A stretch of DNA of 29,416 nucleotides from Solobacterium sp. UBA1761 (GCA_002315565.1 DCHD01000033.1:198-29613), one strand, 5' to 3'. Counted from the first letter of the stretch, positions 6,303-14,204 are shown. Made by a program: numbers and translations. The notes: generated from the letters alone by a model not told the origin.

Positions 6303-8795
6303 TTAGTTGTTTTCTCTTATTGATTCAACCGGCTTTTTATTTGAGAATACTTTTATTGGAATATAGCTGGAAACAAAGGCTGTAACGACACAAAGTAACA
6401 GCAGTAATACAACTTGTTTTATACCAAAACTTAAGAAGGTTACAAGAATACCGCTATTATTTCTGGTAGTAACATTCATGAAAGTTATTACTCCGAAAGT
6501 TGATAGACTGGATAAAACAAAATTAATTAAGGCAATCAGCAAGCTCTCAAGGAAGAAGATTTTAAAGACATCTTTACCACGTGAACCTATAGCCCTTAAG
6601 ATACCAATCTCTTTTTTCTTGTATGAAATACTTGTGCTTAAATAGTTGCCAAACAGAATCATAGCAAAGCCCGCAAGAACGAAACCTACGTATAATAAAT
6701 ACTTTCTTATATATTCAATGCTTGTCTTGAATGCTTCCGCTTGATTATTGGCGGCATTGCATACACTCATGCCTATACCATTGTCTAAAGTATCGTAAAT
6801 GTGATTAAAGAAATATTTTAATGTGTCTTGATCAGCTGGCACAGGTGCAATTAACATAAAATATTTACCATAGATTTTGTCGTTCAAGAAATCTCTGTTA
6901 AAGACTAAACAGCTGGACGATGCATCATTAGTTACGCCGACAACCTTTAGTACAATATCATCACCCGTTACTTCAAAATGATTAGTTTCATGAATGGTAA
7001 TAGTTTTGTCGCCATATTCTGACATCGGCAGGTATTGATATATTGAAGCATCTAAGACAACTTCATTCTGGCCAATATATTGATGGCTTTCATCAAACCA
7101 TGTTATTTCATCTTTTACTTCATCAGCAATCTTAACCTTATTAACGGTATCATAAACACTTCCCTGATATAGGATTTCATAATAATCTTTTAACGCGTAA
7201 TTATTTGTCATTTTATTAAAAGTTTCTTCGCATACAAAAACTTTTTCATAAAAGTTGTATATTGAATTAGTTGAAAATTCATTTAATTCAAAAGATCTGC
7301 TGCTTTCATTCTTTACAACGTCATAATCACGTTCATAGAAACCTGTATTCACAAAACCGCTGATACAAATATTACTTCCCTGATCTATACAAGCTCCAAT
7401 TATTTCTTTAGGGTCAAAAACGGTCTTACCCGTACCAGTTTCATTATCATAGTAGTTTATACCATACTTTTCTATCAGATAGTAATAATAGTCAGATAAG
7501 GCTATCTCATTACTGTTTTCTGGAAGTCTTCCAGCAAGCATTGAAAAGCCGAATCTGTTTAAGTCATTTTTATTTAAAGAAACTGCGCCATTAATGTATG
7601 CTCCTTCAGAAGTAAACAGATTGAAACCGTATGACTCAACAACTGGCACAAATTCAATTGAATATTCATTTTTCAGATAATTAATATCATCATCATTAAA
7701 TGATATGCCGCCCAATGAACCACCATTCCCTCTCCAGATTTTACCAAGCGAGATAAAATTAATATCACTATCCACGAAAGACTGATATGACACTCTGCTG
7801 TGGTTATAATTGATTGCCGAATCTATGAAACCAAACATAGTAAAAGCTATCATCGATAATAAAATGGTAATGACCAACTTAAATTTTTTGTGGCCCAAAC
7901 TGCTTATCGCTATTTTTAAACTGCTTGAAAAAGGTAATGCCGATTTTATCAGTTTAAATTTTCTATTATCATCTACTTCAATATCATCAGCACTTGTTTC
8001 TTTAAAATTTTTTCCATTATCACTTACTTTTAATTGTGATTTTAATTTTTCAGCATCTTCTAAAGATATGTGATATTTTTCTCTCAGTTCATCGATCTCG
8101 CTCTTTTTATTTGTAGCAGTAGTATCTAAAGTTGTGTCTGATATTACTTCACCATCTTTTAGTTCTATGATACGGTCACCATATTCTCTAGCGAATTTTT
8201 CATCATGTGATACAACGACCACCAGTTTATCTTTGCTTAATTGTTTTAATATATCTAAAATCTGCTTACCGGTTTTAGAATCCAGGGCACCAGTAGGTTC
8301 ATCCGCTAAAATAATTTCAGGGTTTTTAATAAGGGCTCTTGCAATAGTAACCCTTTGTTTTTCACCACCAGATAATTCTGATATCTTTCTATTGGCATAT
8401 CCACCAATATCTAACTGATCAAGTATCTGGTTTATTTTACCTTCATCAGGTTTCTTTCCCTGAAGCTGTAAAGCCAGACCAATATTATCTTTAACAGAAA
8501 AATCACTTAAAAGATTATATTCCTGGAAAACAAAACCCACATAGGTATTACGATATGAATCAAAATGTGATTGTTTAAACTTCTTGCTTGAAACATTATT
8601 GACAATAATATCACCACTATCATATGAGTCTAAACCACCGATAATGTTCAATAAAGTTGATTTGCCGCTTCCTGATTTACCCATCAGGAAAACCATACCT
8701 TTATCAGGGAATCTAACGCTTACATTATTTAAAGCTCTAACAGCATTACGTTTTTTTCTGTTGTAAGTTTTAGTTACATTAATTAAACTAATCAT
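6303..8795 (-). CDS. Fused ABC ATPase-FtsX permease (MacB-type topology)
   Basis: The 830-residue protein has an ATPase domain at 1-220: Walker A GKSGSGKST (39-47), Q-loop VFQEYN, signature LSGGEKQ (141-147), Walker B IILADEP and H-loop VSHDEK (His197). A charged linker (about 225-290) follows. The membrane part has four predicted helices, near 306-326, 698-718, 748-772 and 793-812, with a roughly 370-residue extracytoplasmic domain between helices 1 and 2. That is the MacB/type VII layout, used for peptide or antibiotic export, lipoprotein release or transmembrane signalling, with the ATPase fused at the N-terminus. The EIGILRAIGSRGKDVFKIF loop before helix 3 is the typical FtsX coupling segment. 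It stands alone, with no periplasmic adaptor or two-component system nearby; ribosome binding site GAAGGATG. Function unknown. Confidence 0.92.
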   Translation of the reverse strand: MISLINVTKTYNRKKRNAVRALNNVSVRFPDKGMVFLMGKSGSGKSTLLNIIGGLDSYDSGDIIVNNVSSKKFKQSHFDSYRNTYVGFVFQEYNLLSDFSVKDNIGLALQLQGKKPDEGKINQILDQLDIGGYANRKISELSGGEKQRVTIARALIKNPEIILADEPTGALDSKTGKQILDILKQLSKDKLVVVVSHDEKFAREYGDRIIELKDGEVISDTTLDTTATNKKSEIDELREKYHISLEDAEKLKSQLKVSDNGKNFKETSADDIEVDDNRKFKLIKSALPFSSSLKIAISSLGHKKFKLVITILLSMIAFTMFGFIDSAINYNHSRVSYQSFVDSDINFISLGKIWRGNGGSLGGISFNDDDINYLKNEYSIEFVPVVESYGFNLFTSEGAYINGAVSLNKNDLNRFGFSMLAGRLPENSNEIALSDYYYYLIEKYGINYYDNETGTGKTVFDPKEIIGACIDQGSNICISGFVNTGFYERDYDVVKNESSRSFELNEFSTNSIYNFYEKVFVCEETFNKMTNNYALKDYYEILYQGSVYDTVNKVKIADEVKDEITWFDESHQYIGQNEVVLDASIYQYLPMSEYGDKTITIHETNHFEVTGDDIVLKVVGVTNDASSSCLVFNRDFLNDKIYGKYFMLIAPVPADQDTLKYFFNHIYDTLDNGIGMSVCNAANNQAEAFKTSIEYIRKYLLYVGFVLAGFAMILFGNYLSTSISYKKKEIGILRAIGSRGKDVFKIFFLESLLIALINFVLSSLSTFGVITFMNVTTRNNSGILVTFLSFGIKQVVLLLLLCVVTAFVSSYIPIKVFSNKKPVESIRENN

Positions 8796-8883
8796 ATTTC
8801 ATCCTTCATAGTTACTTATAAAAATAATAACATTTATCAGTCATAACTATCTTGTCATATTTTGTAGAATTTTGGCATATGAA

Positions 8884-8903
8884 AGGCAGGTTTTAGCCTG
8901 CCT
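8884..8903 (-). terminator. Hairpin terminator after the reductase operon
   Basis: Arms AGGCAGG (8884-8890) and CCTGCCT (8897-8903) with a 6-nt loop lie 6 nt after the reductase stop. The following T run on the minus strand is short (TTTCAT), so termination may be incomplete; the plus-strand side is richer in T. Confidence 0.6.
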
Positions 8904-8909
8904 GTTCTT

Positions 8910-10961
8910 TTAAATCTTCATTGCTACTTCGTATGCTCTCCAGATAACACTTCTCAGATTACCTACCTTCAGACAGTCACCGACAAGTCTTACATCTGAC
9001 TTGGTGTTTGCCAGTGGTGCAGGAATATAACCTGCAGAAGAAATTACTGAATCACACTTGATAGTGATGTCTTCACCATCTTTTGAACAGATGATTTCAC
9101 CATCTTTAACTTCCTTAAGCATTGTGTTCAGATATACTGGAACCTTTTTGTATGCGAACCATTCTCTTAAGTATGAAGAGTTTGCCAGACATACACCAGT
9201 CTGAGCAACAAGGTCATTCTTCATTTCAACGATTGAAACGTTCTTACCCTGTAATGCCAGTTCGTAGGCAATTTCTGAACCGGTCAGACCACCACCTACT
9301 ACAACAACGTTCTTGCCGACCTTCTTTTCACCGTTCAGGAATTCGCAGGCTTCAATAGTCTTGTCAAATCCTGGAACTGGAAGTTTACGTGCTTTTGAAC
9401 CTGTTGCGATAATAATTTCTTTTCCTTCAAACTGGGCAAGATCTTCGATTCTGGTATTGAAATGAATTTCAACTTCAAGGTCCTTCATCTTCTTTTCATA
9501 CCACTTTAACAGGTCTCTTAATTTACCCTTGTAGCTTTCAGCGGATGCAGGGATAAATGTACCGCCTAGCTTATCGCTTGCTTCATAGATGATTGGATTA
9601 TGGCCACGCAGTTTAAGAACTCTTGCGGCTTCCATACCACCGATACCACCACCGATGATGATGACATCCTTAGGATTAGAAGTCTTTCTGATATAGTGCT
9701 TTTCTTTCTGCATTGTTTCAGCATTGATTGCACATCTTGCAAGGTGAAGTGAATCAGATAATGCCTGATCATTTGGAACACCTTCATAATGACACATATT
9801 GAAACAGCCGTTATGACATAAGATACATGGTCTGATGTCATCTTCTTTTTCGTCAATAAGTTTTGTTACCCATTCAACATCAGCTAGGAACTGTCTTGCA
9901 AAACCGGCACCATCAAGTCTACCTGCTTTGATTTCCTTGGCAGCTACTTCCGGATTCATTCTTCCGGCACATACTACTGGAATATCAACGAAGTTTTTGA
10001 TGTGTTCAACATCTTCAAGGTTACAGTTTTCAGGCATGTAGATAGGTGGATGAGCCCAGTACCATGCATCATATGTACCGTTGTCACAGTTCAGCATATC
10101 GTAGCCTGCATCCTGTAAGTATTTTGCAGCCTTTTCAGATTCTGCCATATCTCTTCCTGCTTCAACGAAATCTTCACCAGGAACAGCACCCTGCCTGAAA
10201 CCTTTAGTTTTTGAAACTACTGAATATCTTAATGATACAGGGAAGTCATCGCCACATTCTTTCTTGATGGCTTTAACAATTTCAGCAGCAAATCTGTAAC
10301 GGTTTTCGAAACTTCCACCGTATTCATCTGTACGTTTATTTACATAGTGAAGAGTAAACTGGTCTAATAGATAACCTTCGTGAACAGCATGTACTTCAAC
10401 ACCATCAACACCTGCTTCTTTAAGTTTTCTTGAAGAAATTGCAAATGAATCGATGAATTCCTGAATTTCTTCTTTAGTCATTTCTCTTGAAGGAACCTTG
10501 TCTGACCATCTGTTTGGAGATGGTGATGCAGAAGCAGTAATCTTATCAAGATCCATGAATGGCTTAGATACAACTCTGAGCGCTGGATTTGAATACAGCA
10601 TTTCCATCATTGAAGATACAGTGAATGAACGGCCAAATCCGGCAGTCAGCTGTACAAAGAGCTTTGCACCTGTCTTATGGAATTCAGGCATCCATTTAGC
10701 CAATTCTTTGAACATTGAATCTTTTTTATGTAACCACTGACCAAACATTGGGTTGTATACTGGCTGACAGCCAGGTAATACCAGACCACAGTTGTTTTTA
10801 GCTACATCGAGAATGAAATCAGCACCCGCTTTATCAAAGCGGTTGACTTCCATCCATCCGAACAAATCTGTTCCACCCATTGAAGTAAGAACGATTCTGT
10901 TCTTGATTTCACAGTTTCCTATTTTCCAAGGCGTAAATAATGGATCATACTTCTTATTCAT
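8910..10961 (-). CDS. Old Yellow Enzyme-type FMN/Fe-S/FAD reductase (2-enoate/2,4-dienoyl-CoA reductase family)
   Basis: The 683-residue protein has the full architecture: an FMN TIM barrel (1-370) with VQLTAGFGR and the active-site segment EVHAVHEGYLLDQF, an iron-sulfur loop C379-x2-C382-x3-C386, then C410 in ARCAIN, and an FAD/NAD(P) half with GGGIGG (437-442) and GGGLTG (556-561). Members reduce activated C=C bonds of enoates or dienoyl-CoAs, or act on bile acids (BaiCD/BaiH). Between the third and fourth cluster ligands there are 23 residues, against 11 in E. coli FadH, with an extra Cys390. The start overlaps the stop of the small aconitase X gene (TAATG) with GGAGGT upstream, so it is the third gene of that operon. 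A role in reducing the product of the dehydratase is inferred from this; the substrate is unknown. Confidence 0.93.
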   Translation of the reverse strand: MNKKYDPLFTPWKIGNCEIKNRIVLTSMGGTDLFGWMEVNRFDKAGADFILDVAKNNCGLVLPGCQPVYNPMFGQWLHKKDSMFKELAKWMPEFHKTGAKLFVQLTAGFGRSFTVSSMMEMLYSNPALRVVSKPFMDLDKITASASPSPNRWSDKVPSREMTKEEIQEFIDSFAISSRKLKEAGVDGVEVHAVHEGYLLDQFTLHYVNKRTDEYGGSFENRYRFAAEIVKAIKKECGDDFPVSLRYSVVSKTKGFRQGAVPGEDFVEAGRDMAESEKAAKYLQDAGYDMLNCDNGTYDAWYWAHPPIYMPENCNLEDVEHIKNFVDIPVVCAGRMNPEVAAKEIKAGRLDGAGFARQFLADVEWVTKLIDEKEDDIRPCILCHNGCFNMCHYEGVPNDQALSDSLHLARCAINAETMQKEKHYIRKTSNPKDVIIIGGGIGGMEAARVLKLRGHNPIIYEASDKLGGTFIPASAESYKGKLRDLLKWYEKKMKDLEVEIHFNTRIEDLAQFEGKEIIIATGSKARKLPVPGFDKTIEACEFLNGEKKVGKNVVVVGGGLTGSEIAYELALQGKNVSIVEMKNDLVAQTGVCLANSSYLREWFAYKKVPVYLNTMLKEVKDGEIICSKDGEDITIKCDSVISSAGYIPAPLANTKSDVRLVGDCLKVGNLRSVIWRAYEVAMKI

Positions 10962-11404
10962 TAATCAACCTCCACGATACCATCTTCTTTGATGGTAATC
11001 TTCATACCGTCTTTAACATAGTTAAGGAATTCATCACCAAGTTCATCAACAACAGGCATGTTACAGTCATCAATCCAGACATTGGCAAGTACAGCGCCTG
11101 CACAGGCAAGTGAGTCAATACGGTTTGCGAACAGCATGCATGAAGGACTTCTCTTCATATTACATGCGCAATACAGTACAAGACCTCCTGTAGTAGAACC
11201 GATTGTCTGAGGAAGACATAATGCTTTGCCGGCAATTGGTTTACCGAACAGTTCAGGATTGTTCTGGTCATTTACTTTAGCTGTCTTGTCACCAAACTGC
11301 AGTGATTTCTGTAATGAAGCCAGGGTATTGAATCCGGCATGAGTAACTACTGCCTCAGCAGTAATAGTACCAGGAGTAACAACTCTACCTTTAAATTGTT
11401 TCAT
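10961..11404 (-). CDS. Aconitase X small subunit (DUF126, swivel domain)
   Basis: This 147-residue protein matches the AcnX swivel subunit: it starts with RVVTPGTITAEAVVTHAG, has the active-site loop IGSTTGGLVLYCACNMKRSP, and ends with the ACAGAVLANVWIDDCNMPVV segment that corresponds to the usual LALGAIVADxxxxxIPVV. In most homologues the loop reads GSxxGS; here the last residue is Gly, and three cysteines cluster in the domain. It pairs with the large subunit encoded 2 nt upstream to form the dehydratase. AcnX enzymes include cis-3-hydroxy-L-proline dehydratase (bacteria) and phosphomevalonate dehydratase (archaea). Its ribosome binding site GGAGGT lies inside the end of the large-subunit gene. 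Confidence 0.9.
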   Translation of the reverse strand: MKQFKGRVVTPGTITAEAVVTHAGFNTLASLQKSLQFGDKTAKVNDQNNPELFGKPIAGKALCLPQTIGSTTGGLVLYCACNMKRSPSCMLFANRIDSLACAGAVLANVWIDDCNMPVVDELGDEFLNYVKDGMKITIKEDGIVEVD

Positions 11405-11406
11405 CT

Positions 11407-12681
11407 TTACTTACCTCCTTTTGTGATCTGCACAAGTATTTCATCATCAGTGTAATATCTTGAAGTTGTGTAAGTTCTAAGTTTATTACTTGAAGTGATA
11501 ACTGGCTTCTTTGCACACATTGGGTTATTCATGTACATCAAAGGACAGATGTAAGAAAGGATAATACCTGTCTTTTCAAACTTCTTGTATTCTTCTGTTT
11601 CTTTGAATTTTGCGATAACTGCAGGAGCAGCAGTGAATACTGTAGGGATAACAACCTTGCTGTTACCATACTGTGCAAGAGCTTCAGTTACTCTGTTTGT
11701 CCAGTCTTTTAACTGCTGTAAAGACATATGAGGGCAACCCATGAAACAAAGTTTTGGAGTTGCGTCTTTGTCTTTCCAAATTACCGGATAGTTGTTCTTG
11801 ACTCTTTCAAGTTCAGCATCATCGATGATATATTCTTTAGCATCTTTTGCGATTAACTTCTTGCCAAGTTCTTTAGCTTCCGGAGTCAGATTATCAATAT
11901 GATATAAACCGACAGCGCCATTTGAAGCAGTAGCAGCACCAAAGTCTTTAAGATAAGTTGCTGCAGCATCGTTCATTTCACTTCCAAGCCACTTGTCAAG
12001 TCCTACAACATATGGAACATCTTCCATAACTTTCATACCGATTGCTGAACCTAATAACTGAGCTTCTGGCTTCTTTGTAGTTTCAATCTTGACGATCCAT
12101 GTAGCTTTTCTTCCTTCGTCAGTAAGTAAACCGAAGTAAGGAACATAACCGACAATCGAACCCATGATATCCATGATACCTGAGTTACGATTGCATCTTG
12201 CGCCAAGTACAGAGTTTGCATATACAACGGCACTTGATTCAGACCATGAAAGCACATCACCTTTATTTGGCTTATTACCAACTTCATCCATGTAGCATGT
12301 ACATGTGAAAGCATCCTTTTCCATCAGTCCCAGTTTCTGTAACTGTTTCTCATAGAATTCCTGCTTATTGTACATAAACAGGTCAAATACGAGCTTCTCG
12401 ATAAATGATGTTGGAACATTCTTGTCCATTGGACGTGGGTCGGCAGAGAACTTCTGTCCAGAAAGCGCATCTGCTTCAATAAGCTTGTTCATCAGGTCAT
12501 ATACTGGATCAAGTACACCCAGACCGAATGAAGTAACAAGATGGTTATACTTACTTGTAACAGGTACCATCTTTTCTGCATCAAAAGCTTCACCATACAT
12601 AACTAAAGTCTTCATGACCTTAGCCATAGTTTCGCCTTTAGAGCCGTTTAAAATCGCTTCTTGCTCTTTAGTCAGTTTCAT
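11407..12681 (-). CDS. Aconitase X large subunit (DUF521), predicted iron-sulfur dehydratase
   Basis: The 424-residue protein is the catalytic AcnX subunit: FTCTCYMDEVGNKPNKGD (124-141), WSESSAVVYANSVLGARCNR (146-165), GAATASNGAVGLYHI (248-262), CFMGCPHMSLQQL (312-324) and ICPLMYMNNPMC (378-389) correspond to the conserved AcnX blocks. Two positions differ from the pattern I know: TCTPY is TCTCY (Cys129) and ARTNR is ARCNR (Cys163). The family uses a cysteine-held iron-sulfur cluster to remove water from hydroxy acids. As first gene of a three-gene operon with its own promoter, it would make an unsaturated or imino acid that the flavin reductase could reduce. Candidate substrates include hydroxyproline-type compounds, but the unusual residues and partner argue against simply copying that name. 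Confidence 0.9.
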   Translation of the reverse strand: MKLTKEQEAILNGSKGETMAKVMKTLVMYGEAFDAEKMVPVTSKYNHLVTSFGLGVLDPVYDLMNKLIEADALSGQKFSADPRPMDKNVPTSFIEKLVFDLFMYNKQEFYEKQLQKLGLMEKDAFTCTCYMDEVGNKPNKGDVLSWSESSAVVYANSVLGARCNRNSGIMDIMGSIVGYVPYFGLLTDEGRKATWIVKIETTKKPEAQLLGSAIGMKVMEDVPYVVGLDKWLGSEMNDAAATYLKDFGAATASNGAVGLYHIDNLTPEAKELGKKLIAKDAKEYIIDDAELERVKNNYPVIWKDKDATPKLCFMGCPHMSLQQLKDWTNRVTEALAQYGNSKVVIPTVFTAAPAVIAKFKETEEYKKFEKTGIILSYICPLMYMNNPMCAKKPVITSSNKLRTYTTSRYYTDDEILVQITKGGK

Positions 12682-12704
12682 ATAATTATTACCTTTCGCA
12701 TTTG

Positions 12705-12733
12705 AATATATTTTAACATCATTTAACGTGCAA
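12705..12733 (-). promoter_or_regulatory. Promoter of the aconitase X operon
   Basis: On the minus strand, TTGCAC (12733-12728), a 17-nt spacer and TATATT (12710-12705). The ATG is at 12681 with GAAAGG about 10 nt upstream of it. Confidence 0.72.
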
Positions 12734-12763
12734 GAATAACCGTTCAGATAGTAAAATTTGATT

Positions 12764-13396
12764 ATGAAAACAGTTATTGTAATATTAATCGGTTATCTTC
12801 TTGGTAACATCAATGCTGCCTATATCCTTGGAAGAATCAAAGGTATCGACATCAGAACTGTCAATTCCCACAATCCCGGTGCTGCAAATGCCAAACTGAC
12901 CTTTGGCTGGTGGGGTTTTGCTGTGGTATGGCTCTTTGATACCTTCAAGGCTTTCATCGCTTTTCATATCGTAAGATACATCTATCCTGAACCTGAATAT
13001 CTGTCCTGTATTGCTGCACTGATGGCAATTGTTGGACACTGTTATCCGGCTGTCATGGGATTTAAGGGTGGCAAAGGATTTTCAAGTTACTGCGGAATGG
13101 TCCTTGCCTATAATCCACTTGCCTTTCTGATTGGGCTGGCTTTTGCCCCAGTTATTGCACTCACAACCAACTCTTTAGCTTGTCTTACAATGATAACTAT
13201 TATAGCTATGCCTGTTGCTCTTTACTTTAAAGGGTGTAGTATGGCAATGGTTATTACCTTGCTTATCGCATCACTGTTTGTGGCCTTTAGACACCTCAGT
13301 TTCTTTAAATCCTTCTTTACAGATACCGAACCCGGTATCAACAAAAAAGCTACAGGCATCAGACACATTCTTCATACATACAAAGAAAAACAATAA
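12764..13396 (+). CDS. Divergent PlsY-family glycerol-3-phosphate acyltransferase
   Basis: This 210-residue membrane protein has the PlsY layout and motifs in altered form. The first helix and loop read GYLLGNINAAYILGRIKGID then NSHNPGAANAKLTFGW (usual GSGNxGATNxxRxxG), the second motif is LFDTFKAFIAF (usual DxxKG) and the third is GHCYPAVMGFKGGKGFSS (usual GHxFPxFLxFKGGKG). PlsY moves an acyl group from acyl phosphate to glycerol 3-phosphate. The changed SGN and KG residues suggest a paralogue with altered substrate or efficiency. I prefer the ATG at 12764 to the TTG at 12758; neither has a ribosome binding site, and TAAAAT at 12752-12757 would place the RNA start at the ATG (leaderless). 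It is divergent from the aconitase X operon. Confidence 0.82.
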   Translation: MKTVIVILIGYLLGNINAAYILGRIKGIDIRTVNSHNPGAANAKLTFGWWGFAVVWLFDTFKAFIAFHIVRYIYPEPEYLSCIAALMAIVGHCYPAVMGFKGGKGFSSYCGMVLAYNPLAFLIGLAFAPVIALTTNSLACLTMITIIAMPVALYFKGCSMAMVITLLIASLFVAFRHLSFFKSFFTDTEPGINKKATGIRHILHTYKEKQ

Positions 13397-13436
13397 TACC
13401 GCTGACTATCTGAGCTTTTATAATAGTTGTTTATCT

Positions 13437-13471
13437 AAATTGCCCTTAATCAAGGGCAATTTTCTTTTTAT
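13437..13471 (+). terminator. Intrinsic terminator after the PlsY-like gene
   Basis: Arms AAATTGCCCTT (13437-13447) and AAGGGCAATTT (13452-13462) form an 11-bp stem with a 4-nt loop, followed by TCTTTTTAT. Confidence 0.9.
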
Positions 13472-13553
13472 ATTTATCAGACTTTTAATCGAAAATGGAA
13501 AATGTTCACATCAATATCATTAAAATTTCATGACCTTAAATGGAAATCTTGTA

Positions 13554-13568
13554 TGCACGTTACGTGCA
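13554..13568. promoter_or_regulatory. Inverted repeat upstream of the MerR gene, putative operator
   Basis: TGCACGT and ACGTGCA flank a single T: a perfect 7-bp inverted repeat 26 nt before the MerR ATG. It lies between TTGTAT (13549-13554) and CATAAT (13573-13578), a spacing of 18, the stretched layout typical of MerR-controlled promoters. However, CATAAT is so close to AAGGAGG that transcription from it would start within the ribosome binding site, so the true promoter could lie further upstream. Confidence 0.5.
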
Positions 13569-13594
13569 ATTCCATAATAAGGAGGAAATGAAAT

Positions 13595-13981
13595 ATGAAT
13601 GATTTTTACTGTCGCAGAGACATCATGGAGAAATTCTGCATCTCCAGAAGAGTGATTGAAGGTTATGAAGAAATCGGGTTAGTTAAACCTTCAAAACACG
13701 ATGAAAGAGGGGGATTGCTGTATGACAGAGAGACCGTATGCAGAATTGGTTTTATCAGGATATGTCAGAAAATGGGCTTTGAGTTAAAAGATATCGTTTC
13801 ATTAATCGATCTGCCTGATGATGAACTGAAAATAGCATTGTCAAATCAGGCTGACATAATTAAGGAACAGCTATCCAACCTTCAATACCTGTTGAACATA
13901 ACTTGTTCACTGGCATCGTGTGATGGTAATCCAAGAAACTGTAACAAGATTTTTGAAATATATAAGGAGGACAGAATATGA
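13595..13981 (+). CDS. MerR-family regulator with C-terminal cysteine cluster
   Basis: The 128-residue protein has a MerR winged helix at the N-terminus (FYCRRDIMEKFCISRRVIEG then YEEIGLVKPSKHDERGGLLYDRETVCRIGFIR), a coiled dimerisation helix (about 70-105) and a short effector tail with Cys104-x4-Cys109-x6-Cys116 (ITCSLASCDGNPRNC). The cysteines suggest metal or thiol/redox sensing, though the spacing matches no MerR subfamily I can name. A strong AAGGAGG precedes the ATG. Its stop (TGA) overlaps the ATG of the 29-aa peptide gene (ATGA), so the two are translated together; the peptide is the best candidate partner or target of control. Confidence 0.9.
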   Translation: MNDFYCRRDIMEKFCISRRVIEGYEEIGLVKPSKHDERGGLLYDRETVCRIGFIRICQKMGFELKDIVSLIDLPDDELKIALSNQADIIKEQLSNLQYLLNITCSLASCDGNPRNCNKIFEIYKEDRI

Positions 13982-14067
13982 TCGCAATAGCACTTCACAT
14001 ATTGGGATATGTCGTTATTCCAGTAAAACTGCTTATCAAATTGCTTAAATGGATATTCAGCAAGTAG
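13978..14067 (+). CDS. 29-aa cationic amphipathic membrane peptide coupled to MerR
   Basis: A very short frame, ATG at 13978 to TAG at 14065-14067, overlapping the MerR stop by 4 nt (ATGA) and preceded by AAGGAGG 7 nt upstream, as good as any ribosome binding site here. The product begins MIAIALHILGYVVIP and ends VKLLIKLLKWIFSK: a hydrophobic half followed by a lysine-spaced amphipathic helix, net charge about +4, with no acidic residue. This resembles membrane-active peptides such as type I toxins, phenol-soluble modulins or short membrane regulators. A strong terminator follows 5 nt later, so MerR plus peptide is a complete two-gene unit. Function unknown. Confidence 0.75.
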   Translation: MIAIALHILGYVVIPVKLLIKLLKWIFSK

Positions 14068-14072
14068 TCATG

Positions 14073-14105
14073 ACAGGAGTGGTTAACCACTCCTGTTTGC
14101 TCTTT
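14073..14105 (+). terminator. Intrinsic terminator after the MerR-peptide unit
   Basis: A perfect 24-bp palindrome (14073-14096) with arms ACAGGAGTGGTT and AACCACTCCTGT, followed by TTGCTCTTTT. Confidence 0.9.
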
Positions 14106-14134
14106 TAAACAAGGAAGCTAAATGGTTTTATAAT
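14106..14134 (+). promoter_or_regulatory. Promoter of the double-glycine peptide gene
   Basis: TAAACA (14106-14111), a 17-nt spacer and a perfect TATAAT (14129-14134). The -35 is weak (4 of 6). Transcription would start near 14141, leaving a 64-nt leader. Confidence 0.6.
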
Positions 14135-14204
14135 ATTCTTAAATAGTAATTTCAGATTTAAAAAATCAATAAAGCCTAACAATTTAAGAGCAAGGAGAAC
14201 ATCT

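Noticed and set aside
9566..9856. Minus-strand frame of 96 codons inside the flavin reductase gene
   Set aside because: Out of frame within an intact, motif-complete gene; no ribosome binding site.
8910..10961. Naming the reductase as bile-acid inducible BaiCD or BaiH
   Set aside because: Architecture fits, but no other bai gene is present and the operon partner is aconitase X.
12051..12314. Minus-strand frame of 87 codons inside the aconitase X large subunit gene
   Set aside because: Out of frame within an intact conserved gene.
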